64,000 nucleotides of DNA from Stackebrandtia albiflava. Lineage in GTDB: Bacteria > Actinomycetota > Actinomycetes > Mycobacteriales > Micromonosporaceae. The number at the start of each line of letters is the position of its first letter. Within the stretch, counting starts at the first letter, position 1. A program made the translations under genes and the position numbers. Of this stretch, positions 15,562 through 23,959 are shown piece by piece. The notes beneath the pieces were generated by a model. That model saw only the letters and a list, made by a program, of their open reading frames with translations. It did not search any database and was not told the origin of the DNA. The DNA is taken from contig NZ_VLLL01000006.1 in assembly GCF_007994225.1 (NCBI RefSeq), forward strand, positions 806,001 to 870,000, read 5' to 3'.

Positions 15562-16419
15562 ATGCCGAACGTCGTCCTGTACTGTGCCGACCCGCTGCGG
15601 CCCCGCGCGGTGGACTCGCACTTCGCGGCCGAGGCCCGCCGGGCGCGGGAACTGGGTGGGACCGTGGCGCTCGTCGACCACGACGCCCTCACCCGGGGCG
15701 ACGCGACCGCCGCCGTCGCAAGGGTTCCGAAGGACACCGGGCCGGTCTGGTACCGGGGCTGGATGGTGTCCGCGGAACGGTACGCCGCCCTGGACGCGGC
15801 GTTGCGGGAACGCGGCACCCGCCTGGCGACCACACCCGCGATGTACCGGACCGCGCACGAACTCCCCGGCTGGTACGAGGTACTCGCGTCGGTCACGCCC
15901 GAGAGTGCCTGGTTCGCAATGGAACCCGGCGCACGACCGTCCACGGCGGACGTCATGGCGGTGGCCGCGACGCTCCCGCCCGGGGCGGCGGTCGTCAAGG
16001 ACCACGTGAAGTCCCGCAAACACGAGCCCGACGCCTTCCACATCGCCGACCTCGCCGCCGCCGGTGACGTGCACGCCGTGGTGACCCGTTTCGCCGAGCG
16101 GCAGGGGACCGACCTGGCCGGCGGGATCGTCCTGCGCGCGTGGGAACCGTTCCGGGGAGCCGAATCGCGGGTCTGGTGGGTAGACGGCGTCCCGGTCGCG
16201 ACGGGACCGCACCCGGACGCGGACGGCGATCCGGAGCCCCCGGCACTCGACGCACTACGGGAACTCGTGCCGCGACTGGATTGCCGGTTCGTCACCACCG
16301 ACGTCGTGCGGCACGCCGACGGCCGCACCAGGCTGGTCGAACTCGGTGACGGCCAGGTCAGCGACCATCCCCGCGACCGGGACCCGACACCCTTGCTCAC
16401 CGCGCTCCTGGCCGCCTGA
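15562..16419 (+). CDS. ATP-grasp domain protein
   Basis: A 285-residue protein. It opens with a Rossmann-like strand (MPNVVLYCADPLRPRAVDSHF), and its C-terminal half looks like an ATP-grasp fold. That half includes GAAVVKDHVKSRKHE (ATP-binding lysine), GGIVLRAWEPF (adenine-side strand) and RLVELGDGQVSD (metal-binding E...D near the end). Several uncharacterised actinomycete ATP-grasp proteins have this size. Substrate is unknown. The start was taken at the ATG (15562), and an in-frame ATG at 15535 is also possible. It lies between the ESX-like cluster and the Hsp70-like gene without overlap, so co-regulation is uncertain. Confidence 0.7.
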   Translation: MPNVVLYCADPLRPRAVDSHFAAEARRARELGGTVALVDHDALTRGDATAAVARVPKDTGPVWYRGWMVSAERYAALDAALRERGTRLATTPAMYRTAHELPGWYEVLASVTPESAWFAMEPGARPSTADVMAVAATLPPGAAVVKDHVKSRKHEPDAFHIADLAAAGDVHAVVTRFAERQGTDLAGGIVLRAWEPFRGAESRVWWVDGVPVATGPHPDADGDPEPPALDALRELVPRLDCRFVTTDVVRHADGRTRLVELGDGQVSDHPRDRDPTPLLTALLAA

Positions 16420-16479
16420 GACACCGCGCGGGGGCACGCCCGAGCGGTGACGCCCGTCGCGCGGGCCGTGGCCGGTCAG

Positions 16480-16485
16480 TAGATT
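16480..16485 (+). promoter_or_regulatory. -10 element, probable leaderless start
   Basis: TAGATT lies 6 bp before the ATG at 16492 and no ribosome site is present. Transcription would begin at or next to the start codon, giving a leaderless mRNA for the Hsp70-like gene, a common arrangement in actinomycetes. Confidence 0.4.
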
Positions 16486-16491
16486 GACCAG

Positions 16492-18579
16492 ATGCCTTCC
16501 CCCGTCCATCTGGGTGTCGATTTCGGAACCTCGCACACCGTCGCGGTGCTCAGCCGGGACGACGGAAGCGCCACGCCGCTGTTGTTCGACGGTTCGCCGC
16601 TGCTGCCGTCGTCGGTGTACGCGCAGGCCGACGGCGAACTGTTCACCGGGCGCGACGCCCTGCACTCGGCCCGGATCGAGCCCGCAAGGTTCGAACCGCA
16701 CCCGAAACGCCGGGTGGACGACGGAAGCGTGATGCTGGGCGACGTGGAGCTCCCGGTCCAGCGGATGTTCTCGGCCGTCCTGTCGCGGGTCAGGGACGAA
16801 TGCGTCCGGGTCGCCGGTTCGCTGCCCCCCACCACCCTCACCCACCCCGCGGTGTGGGGGCCGGCGCGGCGACTCGTCCTGGAGGACGCCGCCACCGAGG
16901 CCGGGTTCGTCTCGTCCCGGCTGCTCCCCGAACCGGTGGCCGCCGCGACGTACTTCGTGCAGGGGGGCAGGAACGTCCCGGTCGGGTCCGGTGTGGTCGT
17001 GTACGACTTCGGGGGTGGCACCTTCGACGTGTCGGTGGTGGCGCGCACCGCTACGGGACTACAGGTCGTGGCGGTGGACGGTTCCCCGGACCTCGGCGGC
17101 GTCGACCTCGACCACGCGTTGTTCCACCACGTCGGCGCGCACTTCGCCGACAGCCCCGAGTGGGGCCGGCTCGCCGATCCCCGGTCGCCGGAGGACCGCA
17201 GGCATCATCGATTGTTCAGCGACGACGTCCGGCTCGCGAAGGAGCGCCTGTCGCGACACACCAGTGTGGACGTCATGGTGCCGATGGTGGACCGGCAGAT
17301 CCACCTGACTCGGGACGAGCTGGAGTCGGTGACCCGTCCACTGCTCGACAAGGCCGTCAGGTTGACCGAGGCCGTCATCCGGGTCGCCGGGCTCCCCGCC
17401 GCGCACACCGCGGGCGTGTTCCTCGTCGGTGGCGCGAGCCGGATGCCGCTGGTGGCGACGCTCCTGCACCAGGCGACCGGTATCGCCCCCACCGTCATCG
17501 ACCAACCCGAGATCGTGGTCGCGCAGGGCGCGACCCTCCCGAGTCCCGGCGACGCCAGGTTGTCGCCGCCACGGCAACGGGTCGCCGCGCCTCCGGTGGC
17601 CGCGCCGGTGCCCGCGGCGACGGGCATGCCGGGTTCCCCGCCGGTGTCGCCCGCCGCGGCACCGCGGGTGTCACCGTCCGCTTCACCGCCTGTCCGGGTA
17701 CCGCCATCCGTGTCACCGCCGAGGTCTTCCACGAACGACCGTCCCCGTACCATGACGATCGCGCTGGCGATCATGGTGTTCCAGACCGCGGCGTGGGCGT
17801 TGATCGGTCTCTTCAGTTTGGTCTACGTCCTGCAGGACGTCGCGGAGGGCGACAGGTCCGACGACTTCTTCATGCCCGGGTTCCCGTTCTTCGTCACCGC
17901 GGGTGTCGCCACCGGTATCGCGGCCTGGCAGCTCGGGCGTTCGTCGTCACCACGGCGCCGGCTCGGGCTCACCGCCGAGTACGGCGTGGCGGCGATGTGT
18001 TATCTCGCGGTGTCGCTGGCGATCATGGAGGTACCGGACGGCGCCTACCCGCTGGGTACCGTCCTGATAGCCGTGGCCTCGCTGCCCGCGATGGTGGTGA
18101 TTCCGCTCCTGCACCGGCCGGAGGTACGGGACCGGTGCCGTTCCGACGCGCCGCGACCGGGCTGGCTCATCGTCATCCAGGTCGTGATGTGGTCGCAGGT
18201 GATCCCGGTCGCGTTCGCCGCGTACGTGGGACTCATCGAGTTCGGCGGGTTGGACGCGGGTGAGACGGCGAGCCGGGGGAACGGCAGTCTCGCATACGGT
18301 TGGCCGATCTACGTGTTCGTCGTCGGTACCACCGTCGCCGGGGTGCTACAGCTCCGGCACCGTCAGCCGGTCAACCGCAGGCTCGCCCTCGCCGCGGAGT
18401 ACGTCATGCCGGTGTACATCTTCGCCATTCTGATCATGGTCTTCGAGGTCGGAATGGGTGGAGAGGACCCCGCACTGTGGTCGGCGTCCGTGTGCGCCGC
18501 ACCGCTGGCGTTCGTCATTCCGATGCTGCACATGCGTCGCGCCCGTGAGTGGTTCGATCACGCCCCCGACCACGAGTAG
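16492..18579 (+). CDS. Hsp70-like ATPase fused to a multi-pass membrane domain
   Basis: A 695-residue protein. Residues 1-350 are an Hsp70/actin-like nucleotide-binding domain with phosphate-1 motif GVDFGTSHTVAV, phosphate-2 motif VYDFGGGTFDVSVV and adenosine motif VFLVGGASRMPLV. The normal substrate-binding domain is missing. Instead a Pro/Ser-rich linker (about 360-415) leads to some eight hydrophobic segments (about 418-680), ending in a short basic tail. The two halves of the membrane region look alike (RRLGLTAEYGVAAMCYLAVS versus RRLALAAEYVMPVYIFAILI), suggesting an internal duplication. Role is unknown. A membrane-anchored Hsp70-like sensor or chaperone is an inference. Confidence 0.85.
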   Translation: MPSPVHLGVDFGTSHTVAVLSRDDGSATPLLFDGSPLLPSSVYAQADGELFTGRDALHSARIEPARFEPHPKRRVDDGSVMLGDVELPVQRMFSAVLSRVRDECVRVAGSLPPTTLTHPAVWGPARRLVLEDAATEAGFVSSRLLPEPVAAATYFVQGGRNVPVGSGVVVYDFGGGTFDVSVVARTATGLQVVAVDGSPDLGGVDLDHALFHHVGAHFADSPEWGRLADPRSPEDRRHHRLFSDDVRLAKERLSRHTSVDVMVPMVDRQIHLTRDELESVTRPLLDKAVRLTEAVIRVAGLPAAHTAGVFLVGGASRMPLVATLLHQATGIAPTVIDQPEIVVAQGATLPSPGDARLSPPRQRVAAPPVAAPVPAATGMPGSPPVSPAAAPRVSPSASPPVRVPPSVSPPRSSTNDRPRTMTIALAIMVFQTAAWALIGLFSLVYVLQDVAEGDRSDDFFMPGFPFFVTAGVATGIAAWQLGRSSSPRRRLGLTAEYGVAAMCYLAVSLAIMEVPDGAYPLGTVLIAVASLPAMVVIPLLHRPEVRDRCRSDAPRPGWLIVIQVVMWSQVIPVAFAAYVGLIEFGGLDAGETASRGNGSLAYGWPIYVFVVGTTVAGVLQLRHRQPVNRRLALAAEYVMPVYIFAILIMVFEVGMGGEDPALWSASVCAAPLAFVIPMLHMRRAREWFDHAPDHE

Positions 18580-18739
18580 TCACTGTGGACCGGGGCGCGG
18601 CGGCGCGGGCGCTTCGTGGTGCGACCACCACCACGACGTGAATCCGGGGCACTCCACGGCATTGAGGGATATCGATTTCTTGGTTACGCTGTCGCACAAC
18701 GGATCCCCGTGAACATGCCCGAACTGAAAGGCTTCCGCG

Positions 18740-18940
18740 ATGCGTCGAATGAACAGAGTGGGCGAATGGCTGCTCGATCGCCTGCTGCCCGAAACCACCG
18801 CATCCGCGACCGCGACCGTGGCCGCGACCTGTTACTGGTGCTACAACAACCGGGCGTTCTACCGCTGCCCCGTCGTGAACGGCGCCTGTCTTCACAGCGT
18901 CAGCAGTTGTACCTACCTCGGCCCCAACTGCATGGTGTAA
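18740..18940 (+). CDS. Small Cys-rich peptide 1
   Basis: A 66-residue peptide. It has a leader-like N-terminus (MRRMNRVGEWLLDRLLPE), an Ala/Thr linker ending TVAAT, and a Cys/Tyr-rich C-terminus with six cysteines (CYWCYNN...YRC...GAC...SSC...NC). A second ATG at 18749 is in frame and nearer to the conserved MNRVGEWLLDRLL. An AAAGG site precedes the first ATG. The C-terminal part aligns with the product of the next small gene (18989-19153). Features suggest a disulfide-rich or post-translationally modified peptide. No modification enzyme is visible nearby and no family was recognised. Confidence 0.6.
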   Translation: MRRMNRVGEWLLDRLLPETTASATATVAATCYWCYNNRAFYRCPVVNGACLHSVSSCTYLGPNCMV

Positions 18941-18988
18941 CCGCCCCGAACCCGACCCGAGGGATCGGGCGACAGGCGAGTGACCACG

Positions 18989-19153
18989 ATGATCGGCGCA
19001 CGGGTTCCGGGGGCACTGCTCCGGAGTCGATCAACGGCGGCGAACCGCAGCGGCACCTACTACGAACGCGAGGGGAACCACTGGTACCGGTGCGCCTTCG
19101 TAAACGGTCGGTGCACCGCCACGTGCACGGCGATCGGATCGTGCCCGGTGTAG
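18989..19153 (+). CDS. Small Cys-rich peptide 2 (paralogue of the preceding peptide)
   Basis: A 54-residue frame from ATG 18989 (or 57 residues from the in-frame GTG 18980) to TAG at 19151. The C-terminal part, GNHWYRCAFVNGRC then TATC and GSC, aligns with NRAFYRCPVVNGAC and SSC...NC of the preceding peptide, with the same Y-R-C-x-x-V-N-G-x-C core. The N-terminus differs: it lacks the GEWLLDRLLPE leader and is Arg/Ser-rich. It may therefore be a diverged or decaying copy. The shared core in the same orientation, about 50 bp downstream, argues for tandem duplication. Confidence 0.5.
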   Translation: MIGARVPGALLRSRSTAANRSGTYYEREGNHWYRCAFVNGRCTATCTAIGSCPV

Positions 19154-19301
19154 CGCCCTTCGACGTGTGCCGGCGGTGCCGGAACCGACGTCATCACACC
19201 GGTGCCGGCACCGGCGACGCCACGACCGAGCCCGTCCCCGCCGCCACCGGGACGTCACACCTCGCCCGAACCGGCGGCGCCCCGTATACGGCGGAACGTC
19301 G

Positions 19302-19904
19302 TTACGGACGCGCGTCACCGCGCGGGCCGAGCACGGTGAACCGCAGGTGGGTGGCGTTCCGCGTCGCGACGACTTGAGTACGTTCCAGCGGTATCGGCCC
19401 GCCGAGGTGTTCCAGAAGCCGAGTGCCGTCGCCGAGTATCACCGGTGCGAGGTGAATCTGGATCTCGTCCAACAGTCCGGCGGCGAGGCACTGCCGTGCC
19501 ACACTCGCGCCGTGCACCGCGACCACCTTGCCGCCGGCGACGGCCTTCGCCCGGGCCACCGCCTCGTGGAGACCGCCCGTCACGAAGGTGAACACCGACG
19601 GCGCCCGGACCGTCGCCGGATCCGGAGCGGTGTGGGTCACCACGAAACACGGCACCGGTCCGACCGGTCCGCCGTCACCCCACCCGCCGTCACCCTCGGC
19701 CAGGTCATAGGAGCGGCGGCCCATCAGCACCGCGCCGGCGCCTCCGCCCATGCCCGCCAGCAGCGCCGCGTCCTCCGGGTCGGGGTGCTCCAGCCACCGG
19801 TGCAGAACCTCGCCGCCGTCTCCCAGTTGCGTCTCACGCGTCACGTTCGGCCCGGTCACGAACCCGTCCAACGACATCGAGATGCCCGAGATCACCTTGC
19901 TCAT
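19302..19904 (-). CDS. RibD C-terminal-like dihydrofolate reductase family protein
   Basis: A 200-residue protein of the RibD_C/YyaP-like reductase fold. It opens MSKVISGISMSLDGFVTGPN, has VLMGRRSYDLAEG, then GGKVVAVHGASVARQCLAAGLLDEIQIHLAPVILGDGTRLL in order. These are the NADPH-binding and active-site regions of this family. A strong GAGGAGG ribosome site precedes the ATG at 19904. Substrate is uncertain, as in most of these single-domain homologues. A broken second copy of the same gene type lies at about 21425-21655, beyond the next membrane-protein gene. Confidence 0.9.
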   Translation of the reverse strand: MSKVISGISMSLDGFVTGPNVTRETQLGDGGEVLHRWLEHPDPEDAALLAGMGGGAGAVLMGRRSYDLAEGDGGWGDGGPVGPVPCFVVTHTAPDPATVRAPSVFTFVTGGLHEAVARAKAVAGGKVVAVHGASVARQCLAAGLLDEIQIHLAPVILGDGTRLLEHLGGPIPLERTQVVATRNATHLRFTVLGPRGDARP

Positions 19905-20388
19905 CGAGTCCTCCTCGAACCCCTGTATCCCATGCGCGGGGTGTGGCCTCGGCGGCCGCGCCCCACGCGTTCCTACCATGACGTCGTACGGCGAAAGCGC
20001 GGATCGACATCGGTGCCGAAGAACCTCGTGAGTGGATCCGGTGCCGTCTCCCCCGACACCGACGACTCCGGACCCGCCCCGGGAACCGCGCGTCCACGCG
20101 TGCCGACGCGCGATCACGACGCCCACTCGACCGGTTACCCGAGACCCGACGAGCCCCGGCCGGCCGGCAGCGTCTCTCCATGAGAGATTCACATCGGCGG
20201 CGACGGTTCCGGCTCGCCGCCACGTGGTCGACCGCAGGTCGCCGGTACCACCGTCCGGGCGGGATCGGCCGGTCCGCGCCGCGGCCGTCGTGTCCACGGC
20301 GGTGGGCGGACGACGCCTCGTCCGGATCGTTCGGTCGGGACAACGATTGTGGGACAACCGATCGGGCCGAATGCCGTAGCCTCGACGC
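19905..20388. other. Divergent intergenic region, no gene seen
   Basis: About 480 bp between the divergent reductase (leftward) and membrane-protein (rightward) genes. Both strands contain only short, Arg/Pro-rich frames typical of chance open frames at this GC content. Promoters for both genes must lie here. No convincing repeat or RNA structure was seen. Confidence 0.4.
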
Positions 20389-21360
20389 ATGACCGCCGGT
20401 ATTCACCGCTTCGGACCTCTCACCGTCGCGGCCGTGGCCGCGATCTGGTGGGGCTTCGCCATCACCGTGCTGCAGCCGGCGAGCGAGCCGCCGAACCCAC
20501 CCGCCCCCGACATGAGCGTCGGCAACAACGTCTACTGGGTCCGTGAGACCCGGTGGGCGATGATCGTGCTCGTCGTCCTGGCGTTCGTGTGGGCGCACCG
20601 GGGGAACCACCGGCGCACACTCACCGTCGCGCTTCCCGCCGGAATCGCCTGGATCGCCGCCGACATCCTCCTCGACCGCGCCGACGTCGCCGGGATGGCC
20701 GCCACCGCGATCACCACCGTGGTCGCGCTCGCGGTGGTCGCGGCGGGCGCCTTCTGGAGCGCCTCTGTTCCGGCGGCCAGACCACAACAGTCCGGGCTGC
20801 TGGCGGCGTTCTGTGTGGCGGCGGTGCTGATGCCCGCCGCGGCGGCCATCGAATCACCTACCGACGTCGAACCCGCGCTGCACTGGGCGGGTGCGATCGG
20901 TGGCCTGTTGTCCCTCGCCGTGGCGCTGGGCTGCGCCGTCGCGGCTAGCTCGACCCCGGTGAAGGTACCGGTGGTGGCGGGAATCGCCGTCACCGGTGTG
21001 TTGCTGGTGGCCGCCGCGCGGCTGGCGTCGCCGGACGGCCAGGCCAGGCCCTTCGTGACCGTGGCGACCATCGCACTGCTGCTGGTCGCCGGGTACCTCG
21101 TGGCGGTCCACGGACCCGGCCGCATCGGACAGGCGATGGTCCTACTGGTGTGCGTGCCGGTGGTGTCGCTGCCGCTGCTCATGGCGGGCATGCTCTTCAC
21201 CGGCGTCGCGGCGAGTCTGACCGCGCTGGCCGGGAACGCGCCCATCAACGCGGCCGACTCCGACGTCATCGTCACGGCGCTCGCCGTCGTGGTCGGTCTC
21301 ATCCTGGGCGTCGTCGCGGTGGGGCTGTCCCGGTTCGGCGACAACAACAGGCTCACCTGA
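20389..21360 (+). CDS. Multi-pass membrane protein of unknown function
   Basis: A 323-residue protein with about nine or ten hydrophobic helices (for example residues 10-28, 56-70, 80-97, 102-124, 135-152, 167-187, 194-210, 220-240 and 247-272) and short charged loops. No family was recognised. An extracytoplasmic loop is probably at residues 29-52, which is rich in Pro and Asn. Part of its middle (around AAAAIESPTDVEPALHWAGAIGG) recurs as a truncated fragment at 23960-24065. It is divergent from the RibD_C reductase gene, and the two seem to have been duplicated together. Confidence 0.75.
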   Translation: MTAGIHRFGPLTVAAVAAIWWGFAITVLQPASEPPNPPAPDMSVGNNVYWVRETRWAMIVLVVLAFVWAHRGNHRRTLTVALPAGIAWIAADILLDRADVAGMAATAITTVVALAVVAAGAFWSASVPAARPQQSGLLAAFCVAAVLMPAAAAIESPTDVEPALHWAGAIGGLLSLAVALGCAVAASSTPVKVPVVAGIAVTGVLLVAAARLASPDGQARPFVTVATIALLLVAGYLVAVHGPGRIGQAMVLLVCVPVVSLPLLMAGMLFTGVAASLTALAGNAPINAADSDVIVTALAVVVGLILGVVAVGLSRFGDNNRLT

Positions 21361-21380
21361 CCGGGAGAGGCCGGCGGCCG

Positions 21381-21466
21381 GCGCGGCCCGTCGAAGCCGC
21401 CGACCGGGGCCGCCTCGGCTTAGGGGCCACAAGGGATCAGCGCGGCCCGTCGAAGCCGCCGGCCGG
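21381..21466. repeat. Short direct repeat flanking the start of the reductase remnant
   Basis: A 27-bp unit beginning GCGCGGCCCGTCGAAGCCGC occurs at 21381-21407 and again at 21440-21466 with a single mismatch. It lies just after the membrane-protein stop and within the start of the degraded reductase copy. It may mark a recombination or duplication junction. Confidence 0.6.
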
Positions 21467-21655
21467 GTGCTCTCATCGAGGATCACCGGTGCCGGGTGGA
21501 TCCGGATCTCGTCCACAGCCCGGTGGTCGGGCATCGCCATGCGCCGTGCACCGTGACCACCTCGCCGTCGGCGTCGGCCTTCGCGCGTGCGCCCGCCTCA
21601 TGGCGCCACCTTCACAGAAGACGAACGCCGATGGGGCGGGTGTCGTGACGGTCGT
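21425..21655 (-). pseudogene. Remnant of a second RibD_C-like reductase
   Basis: Read leftward, the fragments APSAFVFCEGG, then ARAKADADGEVVTVHG in a second frame, then VDEIRIHPAPVILDEST in a third, align in order with the C-terminal half of the intact reductase at 19302-19904 (APSVFTFVTGG, ARAKAVAGGKVVAVHG, LDEIQIHLAPVILGDGT). At least two frameshifts and loss of the N-terminal half show that the gene is broken. Confidence 0.75.
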
Positions 21656-21767
21656 GGGCGGACGGATGTGAATGCGGGTGTGGCCTCCGCGTCCGCCGGG
21701 TGTCGGCGCCGGAGGGCCGGCTGTGGCCCGGGAATGTGGCCGGGGGCACCGGCCCGCCGGGGCCCAA

Positions 21768-21808
21768 TTAGTTGTACTATCGTACAAGTAGTACGAGAGT
21801 ACAACTAA
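21768..21808. promoter_or_regulatory. 41-bp palindromic operator upstream of MFS exporter
   Basis: Two 18-bp arms (TTAGTTGTACTATCGTAC at 21768-21785 and its near-perfect complement at 21791-21808, 17 of 18) flank a 5-bp centre. The site ends at the ATG 21808 and lies 20 bp before the better-supported GTG start of the exporter. It is AT-rich compared with its surroundings. It is the natural binding site for the TetR regulator encoded by the second gene of the cassette. Confidence 0.75.
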
Positions 21809-21828
21809 TGACGAGCCGAGGAGACCCC

Positions 21829-23373
21829 GTGGTCACGGAACGATTCACACGCGCCGGTTGGCGGGAATGGGCCGGTCTGGCATTGTTGGCCTTGCCGACC
21901 ATGCTGCTCGGACTCGACCTCACCGCGCTCTATCTGGTCGTTCCGAGCCTCACCGCGGATCTGACGCCGACCGCGACGGAGACGCTGTGGATCATGGACG
22001 TCTACGGATTCCTCATCGCGGGATTCCTCATCACCATGGGAACGCTGGGCGATCGGATCGGCCGCCGACGCCTGCTGATGATCGGAGTGGCCGCCTTCGG
22101 CGTGGCCTCGATGTTCGCGGCGTTCGCCCCCGGCGCCCCGGCCCTGATCGTGGCGCGGGCACTGCTCGGCGTAGCCGGAGCCACCATGATGCCCTCCACG
22201 CTGTCATTGATCAGCACCATGTTCGCCGACGCTCGACAACGGGCACTCGCGATCGGAATCTGGGCCACGATGTTCGCCCTGGGTATGGCGGCGGGCCCGG
22301 TAGTGGGCGGGGCACTGGTGGCCGAGTTCTGGTGGGGTGCGGTCTTCCTCATCGCCATACCGATCGCCTTCCTCGTGCTCGCGGGGGCGCCGGCACTACT
22401 GCCCGAATCGCGGACCCGCGCGGGCCGACTCGACCTGTGGAGCGTCGTTCTGTCCCTCGTGGCGATGCTGACCGTCATATACGCGGTCAAGCACGCCGCC
22501 GCCGAAGGCGTCGACGCCCGATCGCTGGTCGCGGCCGTCGTCGGTGCCGGTTCGGCGATCGCCTTCGTCCGTCGGCAACTCCGCCTGCCGCAGCCGCTGT
22601 TGGACATGGGCCTCTTCACCAGCCGTGCGTTCTCCGCGGCGTTGACGGTCCTGCTGATCGGCCTCGTCGGCTTCGGCGGGATGATGTACCTGGTCACCCA
22701 GTATCTTCAGCTCGTCGCCGAACTCTCGCCCGGCACCGCCGGACTGTGGATGGGGCCGCCCGCACTCGCCATGCTCATCGGGGCCATCGGTGCCCCGCTG
22801 CTGGCCGGCCGCATCTCACCAGGCGTGATCATGTCGGTGACCCTGGCCGTGTCCGTCTCCGGATACGTCCTGCTCGCCTTCGCGGGCACCGACAGCACGT
22901 TCAGCGTGGTCGGCGGATTCGCGTTCGCCTATCTCGGGCTCGGGGTGATCGCCGCGCTCGGCACCGACATCGTCGTTGGCGCGGCACCGGCCGAGAAGTC
23001 CGGATCAGCCGCCGCACTGTCGGAGACCGTGCAGGAACTGGGCATCGCGGCGGGAGTGGCGCTCCTCGGCAGCCTCACCACGGCGATCTATCGCCACACG
23101 ATCACCCCGCCGACCGGACTGCCCACCTCCGTGGCCGAAGGTTACGACGACAGCCTCTCCGGCGCGACGTCCGTCGCCGAACAACTCCCCGAGTGGGCCG
23201 TCGAATCGGCACGTGCCGCGTTCACCGACGGTCTCAACATCGCCGCGATCACCGCGGGCGTCGTGACGGCTGCGGCGTCACTGCTCTGCTTCACGACACT
23301 GCGGCACGTCCCTCCCCTCGGCGACGAAGACCCACGGCCGGCCGATAGCCTCGACTCACTCGGGCGGCGATGA
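21829..23373 (+). CDS. MFS drug/proton antiporter, DHA2 (14-helix) family
   Basis: A 514-residue major facilitator of the EmrB/QacA type. It has about 14 hydrophobic segments and motif A in loop 2-3 (GTLGDRIGRRRLL). Helix 1 carries LDLTALYLVVPSLTADL, close to the family pattern LD-T-VN-ALP. It probably exports cationic or hydrophobic drugs using proton motive force. The GTG at 21829 was chosen because a GAGGAG ribosome site lies 6 bp before it. The ATG at 21808 lies inside the palindromic operator and has no such site. It forms an operon with a TetR gene 12 bp downstream and is probably inducible by its own substrate. Confidence 0.9.
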   Translation: MVTERFTRAGWREWAGLALLALPTMLLGLDLTALYLVVPSLTADLTPTATETLWIMDVYGFLIAGFLITMGTLGDRIGRRRLLMIGVAAFGVASMFAAFAPGAPALIVARALLGVAGATMMPSTLSLISTMFADARQRALAIGIWATMFALGMAAGPVVGGALVAEFWWGAVFLIAIPIAFLVLAGAPALLPESRTRAGRLDLWSVVLSLVAMLTVIYAVKHAAAEGVDARSLVAAVVGAGSAIAFVRRQLRLPQPLLDMGLFTSRAFSAALTVLLIGLVGFGGMMYLVTQYLQLVAELSPGTAGLWMGPPALAMLIGAIGAPLLAGRISPGVIMSVTLAVSVSGYVLLAFAGTDSTFSVVGGFAFAYLGLGVIAALGTDIVVGAAPAEKSGSAAALSETVQELGIAAGVALLGSLTTAIYRHTITPPTGLPTSVAEGYDDSLSGATSVAEQLPEWAVESARAAFTDGLNIAAITAGVVTAAASLLCFTTLRHVPPLGDEDPRPADSLDSLGRR

Positions 23374-23385
23374 ACTGGTGACACG

Positions 23386-23955
23386 ATGGCGGCGGAACAA
23401 GAGACGGTCGACGGACGTAGGCTCCGCGGCGAACGCCGTCGTGCCCAGATCATCGAGGCGACGCTCGCGATCGTCCGCCGCGACGGCGCCACCGGTGTCA
23501 CCCACCGAACCGTCGCCAAAGAGGCCGGTATCACCACCAGCCTCACCCTCTACTACTTCGCCACCCTGGACGATCTGCTGGTCGCCGCACTCACCAGCGT
23601 CACCGACACCTACACCCACCGCATCCGCCGACTGATGGACACCGACGAAGACCCGCTCGACGGCCTGGCCCACCTCATCGCGGAATCCGCCGGCCCCGGC
23701 CGTGAACGTGCTCTGGCCGAGCGGGAACTGTCCACTCTCGCGGCGCGCCGACCCGCGCTACGTCCCATAGCGCGACGCTGGCGCGACAACGTCGCAGAAC
23801 TCGCACGCACCCGAAGCGACGACGAGGACGCGATCGAGGCGTTGGTCGCACTGACCGACGGCCTGTGCACGGCGATCCTGCTCGACGACCACGAAGCCGA
23901 TCCCGACCACATCCGGGCCCTGCTCGGCAAGACCCTCTTCGGGGACGCACCCTGA
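23386..23955 (+). CDS. TetR-family regulator of the MFS exporter
   Basis: A 189-residue TetR protein. The N-terminal HTH (residues about 15-65: RRAQIIEATLAIVRRDGATG, HRTVAKEAGITTSLTLYYF) is followed by a helical ligand-binding domain. It starts 12 bp after the exporter stop and is co-transcribed with it. The 41-bp palindrome at 21768-21808 is its likely operator. The gene's stop codon is followed within 5 bp by a fragment homologous to the membrane protein at 20389-21360, marking a junction between unrelated sequences. Confidence 0.9.
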   Translation: MAAEQETVDGRRLRGERRRAQIIEATLAIVRRDGATGVTHRTVAKEAGITTSLTLYYFATLDDLLVAALTSVTDTYTHRIRRLMDTDEDPLDGLAHLIAESAGPGRERALAERELSTLAARRPALRPIARRWRDNVAELARTRSDDEDAIEALVALTDGLCTAILLDDHEADPDHIRALLGKTLFGDAP

Positions 23956-23959
23956 GCCG

